Source: Streptomyces sp. NBC_01445
GTDB taxonomy: Bacteria > Actinomycetota > Actinomycetes > Streptomycetales > Streptomycetaceae
Reading direction: 5' to 3'
Assembly: GCF_035918235.1 (NCBI RefSeq)
Contig: NZ_CP109485.1
Coordinates: 5,208,001 to 5,272,000 of the forward strand
DNA: 64,000 bases
Part shown: positions 52,255 to 60,678 of the stretch, one piece after another
Position numbering within the stretch: position 1 is the first letter of the stretch
Layout: every line of letters starts with the position of its first letter
Made by a program: the position numbers and the translations under genes
The notes under the pieces: generated by a model
What the model was told of the DNA's origin: nothing
The model's input: the letters and a program-made list of their open reading frames with translations, nothing else
Database searches by the model: none

Positions 52255-53558
52255 GCCGGTACGTGCACCGTCTCCACCCGGCTGGCCACAAGCCGCTCCC
52301 GCTCGCGCCGGTCCGCGCGTCGGCGCAGTCGCAGGATCTGGCTCACCCCGAGCGCCTCGAGCACGAACACCGCAGAGAACGCGATCCGGTAGTTGTCGCC
52401 GGTCGCGTCCAGCAGGACCCCGATCGCGAACAGCGTCGTCATCGACGCGACGAACCCGCCCATGTTGACGATCCCGGACGCGGTCCCCTGCCGCTCCGGC
52501 GGGTTCGCCGGGCGCGCGAAGTCGAACCCGATCATGGACGCGGGCCCGCACGCCCCGAGCACGACGCACAGCATGACGAGCAGCCACATCGGCGCGTGGT
52601 CCCCCGGGTAGGCGATCGTCACGGCCCACATCACCGCCGTACCGGCGACCGTGCCGAGCGCGAGCGGCAGCCGGGCCATGTGGTGCCGGGCCACGATCTG
52701 CCCGTAGACGAGCCCGATCAGCATGTTGGACAGCACGACGAGGGTGAGCAGTTCACCGGCGGTCCCGCGCGAGAGGCCCTGCGCCTCCACCAGGAACGGC
52801 AGGCCCCACAGCAGCAGGAACACCATCGCCGGGAACTGCGTCGTGAAGTGCACCCACAGACCGAGCCGCGTCCCCGGCTCGCGCCAGGACGCGAGGATCT
52901 GTCCGCGCACGAAGGCCCCGCCGGTGTGCCGCACGGGCTCCGGTTCGAAGCCTTCCGGGTGGTCCTTGAGGAAGAGCAGCATCAGGACGAGCACGACGAC
53001 ACCGGCGAGCGCGCTGCCGGCGAACGCGGCCTCCCAGCCGACGCCGTGCAGCAGCCGGGCGATCACGAGCGTCGACACGAGGTTGCCGGCCATGCCGACG
53101 AGGCCCGCGAGCTGCGCGACCAGCGGCCCGCGCCGGGCGGGGAACCAGCGCGTGCCGAGCCGCAGCACGCTGATGAACGTCATCGCGTCGCCGCAGCCGA
53201 GCAGCGCGCGCGACACGAGGGCCGTCCCGTACGAGGGCGAGAACGCGAAGCCCAGCTGGCCGATGGTGAAGAGGACGACGCCGATCGTCAGGACCCGCTT
53301 GGTGCCGAGCCGGTCGACCATCAGGCCGACGGGTATCTGCATGCCCGCGTACACGAGCAGCTGGAGGATCGAGAACGTGGACAGCGCCGAGGCGTTGATG
53401 TGGAAGCGTTCGACGGCGTCGAGGCCCGCGACGCCGAGCGAGGTGCGGAAGATGACGGCGACGAAGTAGACGGCGACGCCGATGGACCAGACACCCATGG
53501 CCCTGCGGCCGCCGGGCGGATCCCCGGGCAGTGACGCGGCGCCGGCGGAGCTGCTCAT
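52251..53558 (-). CDS. MFS transporter, 12-TM
   Basis: The 435-residue protein has about 12 helices with a central loop near 200-225. Motif A appears as VDRLGTKRVLTIG near 80-92. It starts at ATG 53558, which overlaps the stop of the GntR gene (ATGA), so the two are coupled in one operon. The plan resembles the sugar-acid/organic-anion porter branch of MFS. The substrate is probably the ligand sensed by the GntR protein but is not known. Confidence 0.87.
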   Translation of the reverse strand: MSSSAGAASLPGDPPGGRRAMGVWSIGVAVYFVAVIFRTSLGVAGLDAVERFHINASALSTFSILQLLVYAGMQIPVGLMVDRLGTKRVLTIGVVLFTIGQLGFAFSPSYGTALVSRALLGCGDAMTFISVLRLGTRWFPARRGPLVAQLAGLVGMAGNLVSTLVIARLLHGVGWEAAFAGSALAGVVVLVLMLLFLKDHPEGFEPEPVRHTGGAFVRGQILASWREPGTRLGLWVHFTTQFPAMVFLLLWGLPFLVEAQGLSRGTAGELLTLVVLSNMLIGLVYGQIVARHHMARLPLALGTVAGTAVMWAVTIAYPGDHAPMWLLVMLCVVLGACGPASMIGFDFARPANPPERQGTASGIVNMGGFVASMTTLFAIGVLLDATGDNYRIAFSAVFVLEALGVSQILRLRRRADRRERERLVASRVETVHVPA

Positions 53559-54223
53559 CGGACCTCGCCCCGCGCCAGGTTCGAGAACCAGCCGACGTGG
53601 CGGCGGACGACGGTGACGGCGGCCTCGGCGTCGCCCGCGCGCAGCGCGTCGAGGATTTCCTCGTGCTCGGTGAGTGTCTTGGCGATCCGGTCCGGGTGCG
53701 AGTGCATCACGGCGACGCCCATTCTCAGCTGGCGGTCGCGCAGCTGGTCGTAGAGGCGGGAGAGAATCGCGTTCCCTCCGCTGCGGACGATCTCGGCGTG
53801 GAAGCAGCGGTCGGTGCCGGCCGCGTCGGTGAACTCGCCCGCCGCGGCCTGGGTCTGCTGGAGCGAGAGCAGTTCCTCCAGGCGGGCGATCAGGCTCGCG
53901 GGGGCGGGGACGACCTTGCGCACGGAGTGCTCCTCGACGAGGAGGCGGGTCTCGACGACGTCCGCGATCTCCTGTGCGGAGACGGCGAGGACCAGGGCGC
54001 CCTTCTTCGGGTACAGCTTGATCAGCCCCTCGACCTCCAGCTTGAGCAGCGCCTCGCGCACCGGGGTGCGGGAGACCCCGACGGCCTCGGCGAGCTCGCC
54101 CTCGGTGAGCAACGTCCCGCCCTCGTAGCGGCGTTCGAGGACGCTGCGCTTGACGTGGTCGTAGACGCGGTCGGCAGCGGGCGGTCGCTTGACGGCGGTG
54201 GGGGACGGGGGGGCGGGAGGCAT
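53555..54223 (-). CDS. GntR-family (FadR/FCD) transcriptional regulator
   Basis: The frame reaches 54406, but ATG 54223 (MPPAPPSPTAVKRPPAADRVY) is the likely start: a TATGAT -10 lies only six bases upstream, so the message should be leaderless. The 222 residues hold a winged helix at about 18-80 (LAEAVGVSRTPVREALLKLEVEGLI) and an FCD effector domain (about 90-215) with metal-ligand histidines (FHAEIV; AVMHSHPDRI; HEEIL). It is translationally coupled to the MFS gene and probably represses its own operon. Confidence 0.88.
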   Translation of the reverse strand: MPPAPPSPTAVKRPPAADRVYDHVKRSVLERRYEGGTLLTEGELAEAVGVSRTPVREALLKLEVEGLIKLYPKKGALVLAVSAQEIADVVETRLLVEEHSVRKVVPAPASLIARLEELLSLQQTQAAAGEFTDAAGTDRCFHAEIVRSGGNAILSRLYDQLRDRQLRMGVAVMHSHPDRIAKTLTEHEEILDALRAGDAEAAVTVVRRHVGWFSNLARGEVR

Positions 54224-54229
54224 GCGCAC

Positions 54230-54235
54230 ATCATA
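54230..54235 (-). promoter_or_regulatory. -10 element giving a leaderless GntR message
   Basis: TATGAT on the reverse strand matches the TATAAT box at 5 of 6 positions and ends six bases before the ATG, so transcription should start at or next to the start codon. The -35 is weak. Confidence 0.55.
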
Positions 54236-54420
54236 GATACAACACGTACGCATCGTCGGCGGCCGTCCAGGATGCGGACGCGGCACCCCCGAACGACTGG
54301 GGCCGCCTCCTCGCCATAAATACTCCGCAATCCGGCACATCCATTCGCCGCACTCATGAGTCTCTTCAGAGAGCGGCACCCTCATATGGCCGCATTCCAG
54401 GGGCATTTGGAGCGTTCAAC

Positions 54421-55314
54421 TTGAAAACCCGCATTAAGGGCATTCGCCGCGTAACCGCCGCTGCCACCGTGACCGCCGGTGCGGTCCTGGCCAGCGGGGT
54501 CTTCGCCACCTCCGCGCAGGCGGCCACACTGCCCACCCCCACGATCGTCGCCAAGGGCGGCTACGTGATGAACAACGGGACCGGTACGAGCCTGTTCACC
54601 AAGGCCGCCGACACCCGCCGTTCCACCGGCTCCACCACCAAGATCATGACCGCGAAGGTCGTCCTGGCGCAGTCGAACCTGAACCTGGACTCCAAGGTCA
54701 CGATCCAGAAGGCGTACAGCGACTACATCGTCGCGAAGAACGCGTCGTCGGCCCGCCTGATCGTCGGCGACAAGGTCACCGTCCGCCAGCTCCTGTACGG
54801 GCTCATGCTCCCGTCCGGCTGCGACGCCGCGTACGCGCTGGCCGACAAGTTCGGCTCCGGCAGCACGCGCGCCGCCCGCGTGAAGTCCTTCATCGGCAAG
54901 ATGAACAAGGCCGCCACGGACATGGGCCTGAAGAACACGCACTTCGACTCGTTCGACGGCATCGGCAGCGGGTCGAACTACTCGACGCCGCGCGACCTGA
55001 CGAAGATCGCCTCGTCCGCGATGAAGAACTCCACGTTCCGCTCGGTCGTGAAGACGACGTCGACGAAGCAGAAGGTCACCACGAAGAGCGGCGGCTACCG
55101 CTACATGTCGTGGTCCAACACGAACAACCTGCTCGGCAGCTACTCCGGCACCATCGGCGTGAAGACCGGCTCGGGCCCCGAGGCCAAGTACTGCCTGGTC
55201 TTCGCCGCCACCCGCAACGGCAAGACGGTCATCGGCACCGTCCTCGCCTCCTCCTCCGTCACGAACCGCACGGCGGACGCGAAGAAGCTCATGGACTACG
55301 GGTTCAAGAAGTAA
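54421..55314 (+). CDS. D-Ala-D-Ala carboxypeptidase/transpeptidase, K15-type (S11)
   Basis: The start is TTG 54421 with GGAG eight bases upstream, giving 297 residues. A Sec signal (about 1-35, ending AQA) precedes the penicillin-binding domain. The active-site motifs are Ser71-Thr-Thr-Lys74, Ser132-Gly-Cys134 and Lys248-Thr-Gly250. The middle motif SGC instead of SxN, and the 61- and 177-residue spacings, match the well-studied Streptomyces K15 DD-transpeptidase. It acts on peptidoglycan stem peptides outside the membrane. No C-terminal anchor is present. Confidence 0.93.
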   Translation: MKTRIKGIRRVTAAATVTAGAVLASGVFATSAQAATLPTPTIVAKGGYVMNNGTGTSLFTKAADTRRSTGSTTKIMTAKVVLAQSNLNLDSKVTIQKAYSDYIVAKNASSARLIVGDKVTVRQLLYGLMLPSGCDAAYALADKFGSGSTRAARVKSFIGKMNKAATDMGLKNTHFDSFDGIGSGSNYSTPRDLTKIASSAMKNSTFRSVVKTTSTKQKVTTKSGGYRYMSWSNTNNLLGSYSGTIGVKTGSGPEAKYCLVFAATRNGKTVIGTVLASSSVTNRTADAKKLMDYGFKK

Positions 55315-55331
55315 CCCTCGAAAACTGAAGA

Positions 55332-55370
55332 GACGAAGGGCCTGCCGCATGCCGCGGCGGGCCCTTCGTC
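55332..55370 (+). terminator. Terminator of the DD-peptidase gene
   Basis: A 17-bp stem with one G-U pair (55332-55348 with 55354-55370) and 5-nt loop follows the stop by 17 bases. Confidence 0.8.
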
Positions 55371-55450
55371 GCGTCGGCCTCCGTCGCGGAGCGCGCCCCC
55401 GCCGACGACATGATCGAGGTCTCCGTGTATTTCCATCGCGGCCTGAGTCC

Positions 55451-55485
55451 ACACGGGGCCGTACCCCTCAGGGACGGCCCCGTGT
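55451..55485 (-). terminator. Terminator of the bkd operon
   Basis: ACACGGGGCCGT (55451-55462) pairs with ACGGCCCCGTGT (55474-55485), eight bases beyond the reverse-strand E2 stop. Confidence 0.8.
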
Positions 55486-55492
55486 TGTTCGC

Positions 55493-56890
55493 TCAGGCCC
55501 AGGTGATCAGCCGCTTGGGCTGCTCCAGAATCGCCGCCACGTCCGCAAGCACCTTCGAGCCGAGCTCGCCGTCGACCAGGCGGTGGTCGAAGGACAGGGC
55601 CAGGGTGGTGACCTGGCGGGGCTTCACCTTGCCCTTGTGGACCCACGGCTGGAGCTTGATCGCGCCCACGGCGAGAATCGCCGGCTCGCCCGGGTTCAGG
55701 ATCGGGGTGCCCGTGTCGACGCCGAAGACGCCGACGTTCGTGATCGTCACCGTGCCGCCCTGCATGGCGCCCGGCGACGTCTTGCCCTCGCGGGCCGTCG
55801 ACACCAACTCGCCCAGCGCCGTCGCCAGTTCGGGCAGGGTCTTGGCGTGCGCGTCCTTGATGTTCGGCACGATCAGACCGCGCGGTGTGGCGGCGGCGAT
55901 GCCCAGATTCACGTAGTGCTTGCGCACGATCTCCTGGGCGGCCTCGTCCCAGGACGCGCTGATCTCGGGGTTCCGCTTGATCGCGACGAGCAGCGCCTTG
56001 GCGATGAGCAGCAGCGGATTGACCCGCAGCCCCTGCATCTCCTTGTCGGCCTTCAGCTCCTCGACGAGCTTCATCGTCCGCGTCACGTCGACCGTCACGA
56101 ACTCCGTGACGTGCGGCGCGGTGAACGCGGAGCCGACCATCGCCGCCGCGGTCGCCTTGCGTACGCCCTTGACGGGGATACGGGTCTCGCGGACGCCGTC
56201 CTGGACGACGGCCGGCGCGGCGACGACCGGCTCCTGCGGCGGTGCCAGTACCTGCGCCTGCGTCGCGACCGGCTCGGGAGCCGGGGCGACGGCCGCGTGC
56301 ACGTCCTCGCGGGTGATGACGCCGTCAGGACCGGAGGGCGTGAGTGAGGCGAGGTCGACGCCGAGATCCTTGGCCAGCTTGCGCACGGGGGGCTTGGCGA
56401 GCGGGCGCCCGTTCCCCTTCGCGGGAGCCTGCGGCTCGGGCGCCGGCGCCGTGACCGCCGCGGGGGCAGCCACCACGTCGCTCTTGCGAGGCCGGCGCTT
56501 CGTCGACGCCTCGGACACGCCGTACCCCACAAGCACCGGCTGCCGCCCCTTCGGCTCAGCCTCGGGCTCGGGCTCGGGCGCCGTGGGCTCCGGCACCGAA
56601 ACGGGAGCGGCGGCCGCAGAGCCGGATCCGCCCGCGACGTCCACCGCGATGATCACCTGCCCCACATCCACCGTCGTCCCCTCGGGGAAGCGCAGCTCGC
56701 GCACCACCCCGTTGAACGGGATGGGCAGCTCGACGGCCGCCTTCGCCGTCTCCACCTCGCACACGACCTGCCCGTCGGTGACCGCGTCACCCGGCTGGAC
56801 GTACCACTTGAGGATCTCGGCCTCGGTGAGTCCCTCGCCCACGTCGGGCATCTTGAACTCGGCCAGCGCAGCGTCTGTCATCGTCGTCAC
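55493..56890 (-). CDS. bkdC: 2-oxo acid dehydrogenase E2 (dihydrolipoamide acyltransferase)
   Basis: GTG 56890 has GGAG at six bases and gives 465 residues (ATG 56881 is an alternative). One lipoyl domain (1-85) carries the lipoate-bearing Lys50 (EVETAKAAVEL). A Pro/Ala/Glu linker follows, then an E3/E1-binding domain (about 165-200; PPVRKLAKDLGVDLASLTPSGPDG as a landmark), a second linker, and the acyltransferase core (about 235-465) with its catalytic SFDHRLVDG near the C-terminus. It transfers an acyl group to CoA in the branched-chain 2-oxo acid (or pyruvate) complex. It is the third gene of the operon, ten bases after E1 beta. Confidence 0.9.
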   Translation of the reverse strand: MTTMTDAALAEFKMPDVGEGLTEAEILKWYVQPGDAVTDGQVVCEVETAKAAVELPIPFNGVVRELRFPEGTTVDVGQVIIAVDVAGGSGSAAAAPVSVPEPTAPEPEPEAEPKGRQPVLVGYGVSEASTKRRPRKSDVVAAPAAVTAPAPEPQAPAKGNGRPLAKPPVRKLAKDLGVDLASLTPSGPDGVITREDVHAAVAPAPEPVATQAQVLAPPQEPVVAAPAVVQDGVRETRIPVKGVRKATAAAMVGSAFTAPHVTEFVTVDVTRTMKLVEELKADKEMQGLRVNPLLLIAKALLVAIKRNPEISASWDEAAQEIVRKHYVNLGIAAATPRGLIVPNIKDAHAKTLPELATALGELVSTAREGKTSPGAMQGGTVTITNVGVFGVDTGTPILNPGEPAILAVGAIKLQPWVHKGKVKPRQVTTLALSFDHRLVDGELGSKVLADVAAILEQPKRLITWA

Positions 56891-56900
56891 GGCCCTCTCC

Positions 56901-57881
56901 TCAGTACGCAAGCGAGCGGTCGACGGCATCGAGCACCCGGTCGAGGCCCGGCAGGTACTCATCCTCGAGGCGCGCCGGCGGGTACGGCACGTGATAGCCG
57001 CCGACCCGCAGCACGGGCGCCTCCAGATGGTAGAAGCAGCGCTCGGTGATCCGGGCGGCGATCTCCGCGCCCGTCCCGAGGAAGACCGGGGCCTCGTGCA
57101 CCACGACGAGCCGGCGGGTCTTCTCGACGGACTTCTGCACCGCGTCGAAGTCGATCGGCGACATGGAACGCAGGTCGAGGACCTCCAGGGACTTGCCCTC
57201 CTCCTGGGCGGCCGCGGCCACCTCCAGGCAGACCTTCACCATCGGCCCGTACGCGACGAGCGTCAGATCCGTGCCCTCGCGCAGCGTGCGCGCGCCGTGC
57301 AGCGGTCCGGGGATCGCCTCGGTGTCGACCTCGCCCTTGTCCCAGTAGCGCCGCTTCGGCTCGAAGAAGATCACCGGGTCGTCGCTCTGGATGGCCTGCT
57401 GCATCATCCAGTACGCGTCCGACGAGTTCGACGGGGAGACCACCTTCAGGCCCGCCACGTGCGCGAACAGCGCCTCCGGCGACTCCGAGTGGTGCTCGAC
57501 CGCGCCGATGCCGCCCCCGTAGGGGATCCGCACGACGACCGGCAGCTTGATCTTGCCGAGCGCGCGGGCGTGCATCTTCGCGAGCTGCGTGACGATCTGG
57601 TCGTACGCGGGGAAGACGAAACCGTCGAACTGGATCTCGACGACCGGCCGGTACCCGCGCAGCGCGAGGCCGATGGCCGTGCCGACGATGCCGGACTCGG
57701 CGAGCGGGGTGTCGATGACCCGGTCCTCGCCGAAGTCCTTCTGCAGCCCGTCCGTGACGCGGAAGACGCCGCCGAGCTTGCCGACGTCCTCGCCCATGAT
57801 CAGGACCTTGGGGTCGGTTTCGAGCGCCAGGCGCAGCGACTCGTTGATCGCTTTCGCGAGCGGAAGCTTCTGTACCGCCAT
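56901..57881 (-). CDS. bkdB: 2-oxo acid dehydrogenase E1 beta subunit
   Basis: The 326-residue protein is full length for an E1 beta: MGEDVGKLGGVFRVTDGL near 29-46, the catalytic-site region DTPLAESGIVGTAIGLAL near 57-74, the IPYGGGIGAVEHHSES loop near 117-132 with the active-site histidines, and a C-terminal transketolase-like domain. Together with E1 alpha it decarboxylates the 2-oxo acid and acylates the lipoyl group. It starts two bases after the E1 alpha stop, so translation is coupled. Confidence 0.92.
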   Translation of the reverse strand: MAVQKLPLAKAINESLRLALETDPKVLIMGEDVGKLGGVFRVTDGLQKDFGEDRVIDTPLAESGIVGTAIGLALRGYRPVVEIQFDGFVFPAYDQIVTQLAKMHARALGKIKLPVVVRIPYGGGIGAVEHHSESPEALFAHVAGLKVVSPSNSSDAYWMMQQAIQSDDPVIFFEPKRRYWDKGEVDTEAIPGPLHGARTLREGTDLTLVAYGPMVKVCLEVAAAAQEEGKSLEVLDLRSMSPIDFDAVQKSVEKTRRLVVVHEAPVFLGTGAEIAARITERCFYHLEAPVLRVGGYHVPYPPARLEDEYLPGLDRVLDAVDRSLAY

Positions 57882-57883
57882 GA

Positions 57884-59062
57884 TCAGTTGCCTCCCTCGG
57901 CATCGGAGAACGACGCCTGGTAGGCGGCGAACTGGGCACGCTCCTCGTCGACGAGCGAGTGCCCGTCCGCGTACGCGTTCTCGAAGATGGCCATCCGGTC
58001 CGGGTCCGGCATGGCCCGCACCACCTCGCGTACTCGAAGACCCAACGCTTCGCTCTCGGCCTCGAGTTCCGCGAAAAATCCCTCGTCCGTGTCAGTTTCG
58101 GACTCGAGATAGGTGCGCAGGCGCAGGATCGGGTCCTTCGCCTCCCACGCCTCACGCTCCTCGTCGGCCCGGTACTTCGACGGGTCGTCGGAGGTGGTGT
58201 GCGCGCCCATGCGGTACGTGAACGCCTCGACCAGCGTCGGCCCCTCGCCCCGGCGCGCCCGCTCGAGGGCCCACTTGGTGACGGCCAGGCAGGCGAGCAC
58301 GTCGTTGCCGTCGACGCGGACGCCGGGGAAGCCGTAGCCCTGCGCACGCTGGTAGAGCGGCACGCGGGTCTGCTTCTCGGTCGGCTCCGAGATCGCCCAC
58401 TGGTTGTTCTGGCAGAAGAACACGACGGGCGCGTTGTAGACCGCGGAGAACGTGAACGACTCGGCGACGTCTCCCTGGCTGGAGGCGCCGTCACCGAAGT
58501 ACGCGATCACGGCGCTGTCCGCCCCGTCCTTGGCGATGCCCATGGCGTAGCCGGTGGCGTGCAGCGTCTGCGAGCCGATGACGATCGTGTACAGGTGGAA
58601 GTTGTTGCTGTTCGGGTCCCAGCCGCCGTTGTTCACGCCGCGGAACATGCCGAGCAGGTTCGTCGGGTCGACGCCCCTGCACCAGGCGACGCCGTGCTCG
58701 CGGTAGGTGGGGAAGACATAGTCGTCGTCGCGCGTGGCGCGGCCCGAGCCGATCTGCGCGGCCTCCTGGCCGAGCAGCGAGGCCCACAGGCCCAGCTCGC
58801 CCTGGCGCTGCAGCGACGTCGCCTCCGCGTCGAAGCGGCGGGTGAGGACCATGTCCCGGTACAGGCCGCGCAGCTCGTCGGCCGTGATGTCCTCGACGAA
58901 CGCGGCGTACTCGGCGTGCGCGGGGTCCTCCACGCGCCGGCCCTCGGGGCTCAGCAGCTGGACGAGGTCGGGCGCTCCCACTCCCGGGGACTTCTTCGCA
59001 GACTTTTTCGCAGCGGTGCGCTTGCGCGGCGTACGCGCGGCGGCAGTGCTGTCCACGGTCAC
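57884..59062 (-). CDS. bkdA: 2-oxo acid dehydrogenase E1 alpha subunit
   Basis: GTG 59062 follows GGAGGAG, giving 392 residues; the open frame upstream to 59362 is non-coding leader. A Lys/Ala-rich start (RKRTAAKKSAKKSPG) precedes the E1 alpha fold. The thiamine-diphosphate motif reads YFGDGASSQGDVAESF near 200-215 followed by CQNNQ. The phosphorylation-loop region YRMGAHTTSDDPSKYR near 300 favours the branched-chain type, but annotators often call such genes pdhA. It is the first gene of the E1 alpha-E1 beta-E2 operon. E3 is not in the window. Confidence 0.92.
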   Translation of the reverse strand: MTVDSTAAARTPRKRTAAKKSAKKSPGVGAPDLVQLLSPEGRRVEDPAHAEYAAFVEDITADELRGLYRDMVLTRRFDAEATSLQRQGELGLWASLLGQEAAQIGSGRATRDDDYVFPTYREHGVAWCRGVDPTNLLGMFRGVNNGGWDPNSNNFHLYTIVIGSQTLHATGYAMGIAKDGADSAVIAYFGDGASSQGDVAESFTFSAVYNAPVVFFCQNNQWAISEPTEKQTRVPLYQRAQGYGFPGVRVDGNDVLACLAVTKWALERARRGEGPTLVEAFTYRMGAHTTSDDPSKYRADEEREAWEAKDPILRLRTYLESETDTDEGFFAELEAESEALGLRVREVVRAMPDPDRMAIFENAYADGHSLVDEERAQFAAYQASFSDAEGGN

Positions 59063-59119
59063 GTGTGCTCCTCCGTCGGTCCGGCCCCCGGGTTCGCCGG
59101 GAAGCCTGGGGGTCCCCCC

Positions 59120-59137
59120 GGCCCTTCGATAAGGGCC
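59120..59137 (-). promoter_or_regulatory. Leader hairpin upstream of bkdA
   Basis: GGCCCTT-CGAT-AAGGGCC is a perfect 7-bp hairpin, extendable by four C-G pairs across a bulge, 58-75 bases before the bkdA start. It could attenuate or stabilise the message. Apart from this and the palindrome at 59284, I see nothing else in the 389-bp gap 59063-59451. Confidence 0.45.
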
Positions 59138-59283
59138 TCGGGGAGGCTCGCCTGGTCCGTCCCGCGCACGGGGTGGGTGCGACTCGGCCGGGTACAGGCG
59201 TGACAGGTGCCCCGGCGAGCGCCCTGCACGATGCACGTTACCCAGTGCCCCACATATCTGCGAAACCCCATCTGACCTGCGAT

Positions 59284-59305
59284 TTTGCTTGGATATCCAA
59301 GTAAA
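59284..59305. promoter_or_regulatory. 22-bp palindrome between bkd operon and response regulator gene
   Basis: A central perfect palindrome CTTGGATATCCAAG (59288-59301) is extended to 22 bp with one mismatched pair. It is AT-rich compared with its surroundings and lies in the divergent promoter gap. It is a good operator candidate, perhaps for an Lrp/AsnC-type BkdR, but the regulator is not known. Confidence 0.6.
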
Positions 59306-59451
59306 TCGAGCAACTGCGGAACACATGCTGGTCAGACGCGGTGAAAGCACCATTCGGAGCACCGGTCACAAGCCTGGCAGGCAGCCGGAACACCGGCACG
59401 TTATCCCGGTCACCTCGGGCACGGGAAGAGCCAGTATGTGAGACTGGCCGC

Positions 59452-60114
59452 GTGCCCGAAGACGGAAAAATTCGTGTATTTCTACTCGATGACCATGAAG
59501 TCGTACGCCGCGGAGTGCACGAGATGCTCTCCGTGGAAGGGGACATCGAAGTCGTCGGCGAGGCGGGTACCGCCGCCGACGCCGTCGTCCGCATTCCCGC
59601 CACGCGCCCCGATGTCGCGGTCCTGGACGTGCGGCTCCCGGACGGCAGCGGCGTCGAGGTGTGCCGCGAGATCCGCTCCCAGGACGACTCGATCAAGTGC
59701 CTGATGCTGACCTCGTTCGCCGACGACGAGGCACTCTTCGACGCGATCATGGCGGGCGCCTCCGGCTACGTACTGAAGGCCATCAGGGGCAACGAGCTCC
59801 TGAACGCGGTCCGTGACGTCGCCGCCGGGAAGTCCCTGCTCGACCCCGTCGCCACCGCCCGCGTCCTCGAAAGGCTCCGCGGCGGCGGCCGCGGCAAGGA
59901 GGACGACCGGCTCGCGAGCCTGACCGAGCAGGAGCGCAGGATCCTCGACCTGATCGGCGAGGGCCTGACCAACCGCGTCATCGGGGAACGCCTGCATCTC
60001 GCCGAGAAAACGATCAAGAATTACGTGTCCAGCCTCCTGTCGAAACTGGGCATGGCACGCCGCTCGCAGGCCGCCGCATATGTCGCGCGGCTGCAGGCCG
60101 AGAAGCGCCACTGA
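59452..60114 (+). CDS. NarL/FixJ-family response regulator, DosR/DevR-like
   Basis: GTG 59452 gives 220 residues; the frame runs upstream to 59341 without a ribosome site. The receiver domain (about 7-122) has the acidic pair Asp13-Asp14, phospho-acceptor Asp59 (VLDVRLPDGSG) and the switch LKAIRG near 107. The LuxR-type helix-turn-helix (about 150-210) reads LTEQERRILDLIGEGLTN then AEKTIKNYVSSLLSKLGM. The overall sequence is close to mycobacterial DosR and Streptomyces OsdR, which respond to hypoxia and nitric oxide. No sensor kinase is adjacent, so it is an orphan. Confidence 0.9.
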   Translation: MPEDGKIRVFLLDDHEVVRRGVHEMLSVEGDIEVVGEAGTAADAVVRIPATRPDVAVLDVRLPDGSGVEVCREIRSQDDSIKCLMLTSFADDEALFDAIMAGASGYVLKAIRGNELLNAVRDVAAGKSLLDPVATARVLERLRGGGRGKEDDRLASLTEQERRILDLIGEGLTNRVIGERLHLAEKTIKNYVSSLLSKLGMARRSQAAAYVARLQAEKRH

Positions 60115-60190
60115 ATTCGGGACTTACGTCCCATTCGCAGAGGGCCGGGGCCTCTTTTACGGCACGCTTCCGGCGGCGCACCGTGGAAAC

Positions 60191-60643
60191 ATGCCCTCCG
60201 AATTCCGGGAAGACCGCGCCCAGGAACAGCGCGCCATCGAGCTGATCGGCAGCGTGGACCACGGCCGGGTGGCGACCAGCATGCGCGCGCTCCCCTTCCT
60301 CGCCTCGGCCCGCCACATCGTGGCGGACGGCCGGGTCGTCCTGCGTATGCACAAGGGCTACGGCTACCACCGGGCCTGCGCCGGCAGCGTCGTCGCATAC
60401 GGCGCCGACAACCTGAACAACGGCGACCCCGCCGACGGCCAGTGGTCGGTCCAGTTCGTCGGCACCTGCGTGGCCGTCGAACCGACCCCCGGCGAACTCG
60501 GCCTCTTCGGCCCCGCGCCCCGCTTCGCCGACGGGGAGCCGTTCGCCCCCGTCCATCTGCGGATCGAGCCCCAGTTCGTCACCGTGCACGAACTGACGGG
60601 CGGCGCCCGTCATTCGAAGCGGGCCTTTCGCCACGTTCTGTAG
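60191..60643 (+). CDS. PPOX-like split-barrel protein, probable flavin/F420 binder
   Basis: ATG 60191 (MPSEFREDRAQEQRAIELIG) gives 150 residues. The split-barrel pattern is seen in SVDHGRVATSMRALPFLASARHIVADGRVVLRMHKG (about 21-56, a landmark) and the later WSVQFVGTCVAVEP. Such proteins bind FMN, F420 or haem and often sit in DosR-type regulons. Here it is 76 bp downstream of the DosR-like gene on the same strand, so they may share a transcript. The cofactor cannot be read from sequence. Confidence 0.8.
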   Translation: MPSEFREDRAQEQRAIELIGSVDHGRVATSMRALPFLASARHIVADGRVVLRMHKGYGYHRACAGSVVAYGADNLNNGDPADGQWSVQFVGTCVAVEPTPGELGLFGPAPRFADGEPFAPVHLRIEPQFVTVHELTGGARHSKRAFRHVL

Positions 60644-60665
60644 CCACCGGCTACCCAGGGTGCCC

Positions 60666-60671
60666 TAACAT
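60666..60671 (+). promoter_or_regulatory. -10-like TAACAT giving a leaderless message
   Basis: TAACAT ends seven bases before GTG 60679, so transcription would begin at the start codon. There is no ribosome site. The -35 is weak. Confidence 0.4.
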
Positions 60672-60678
60672 CTGGCGC

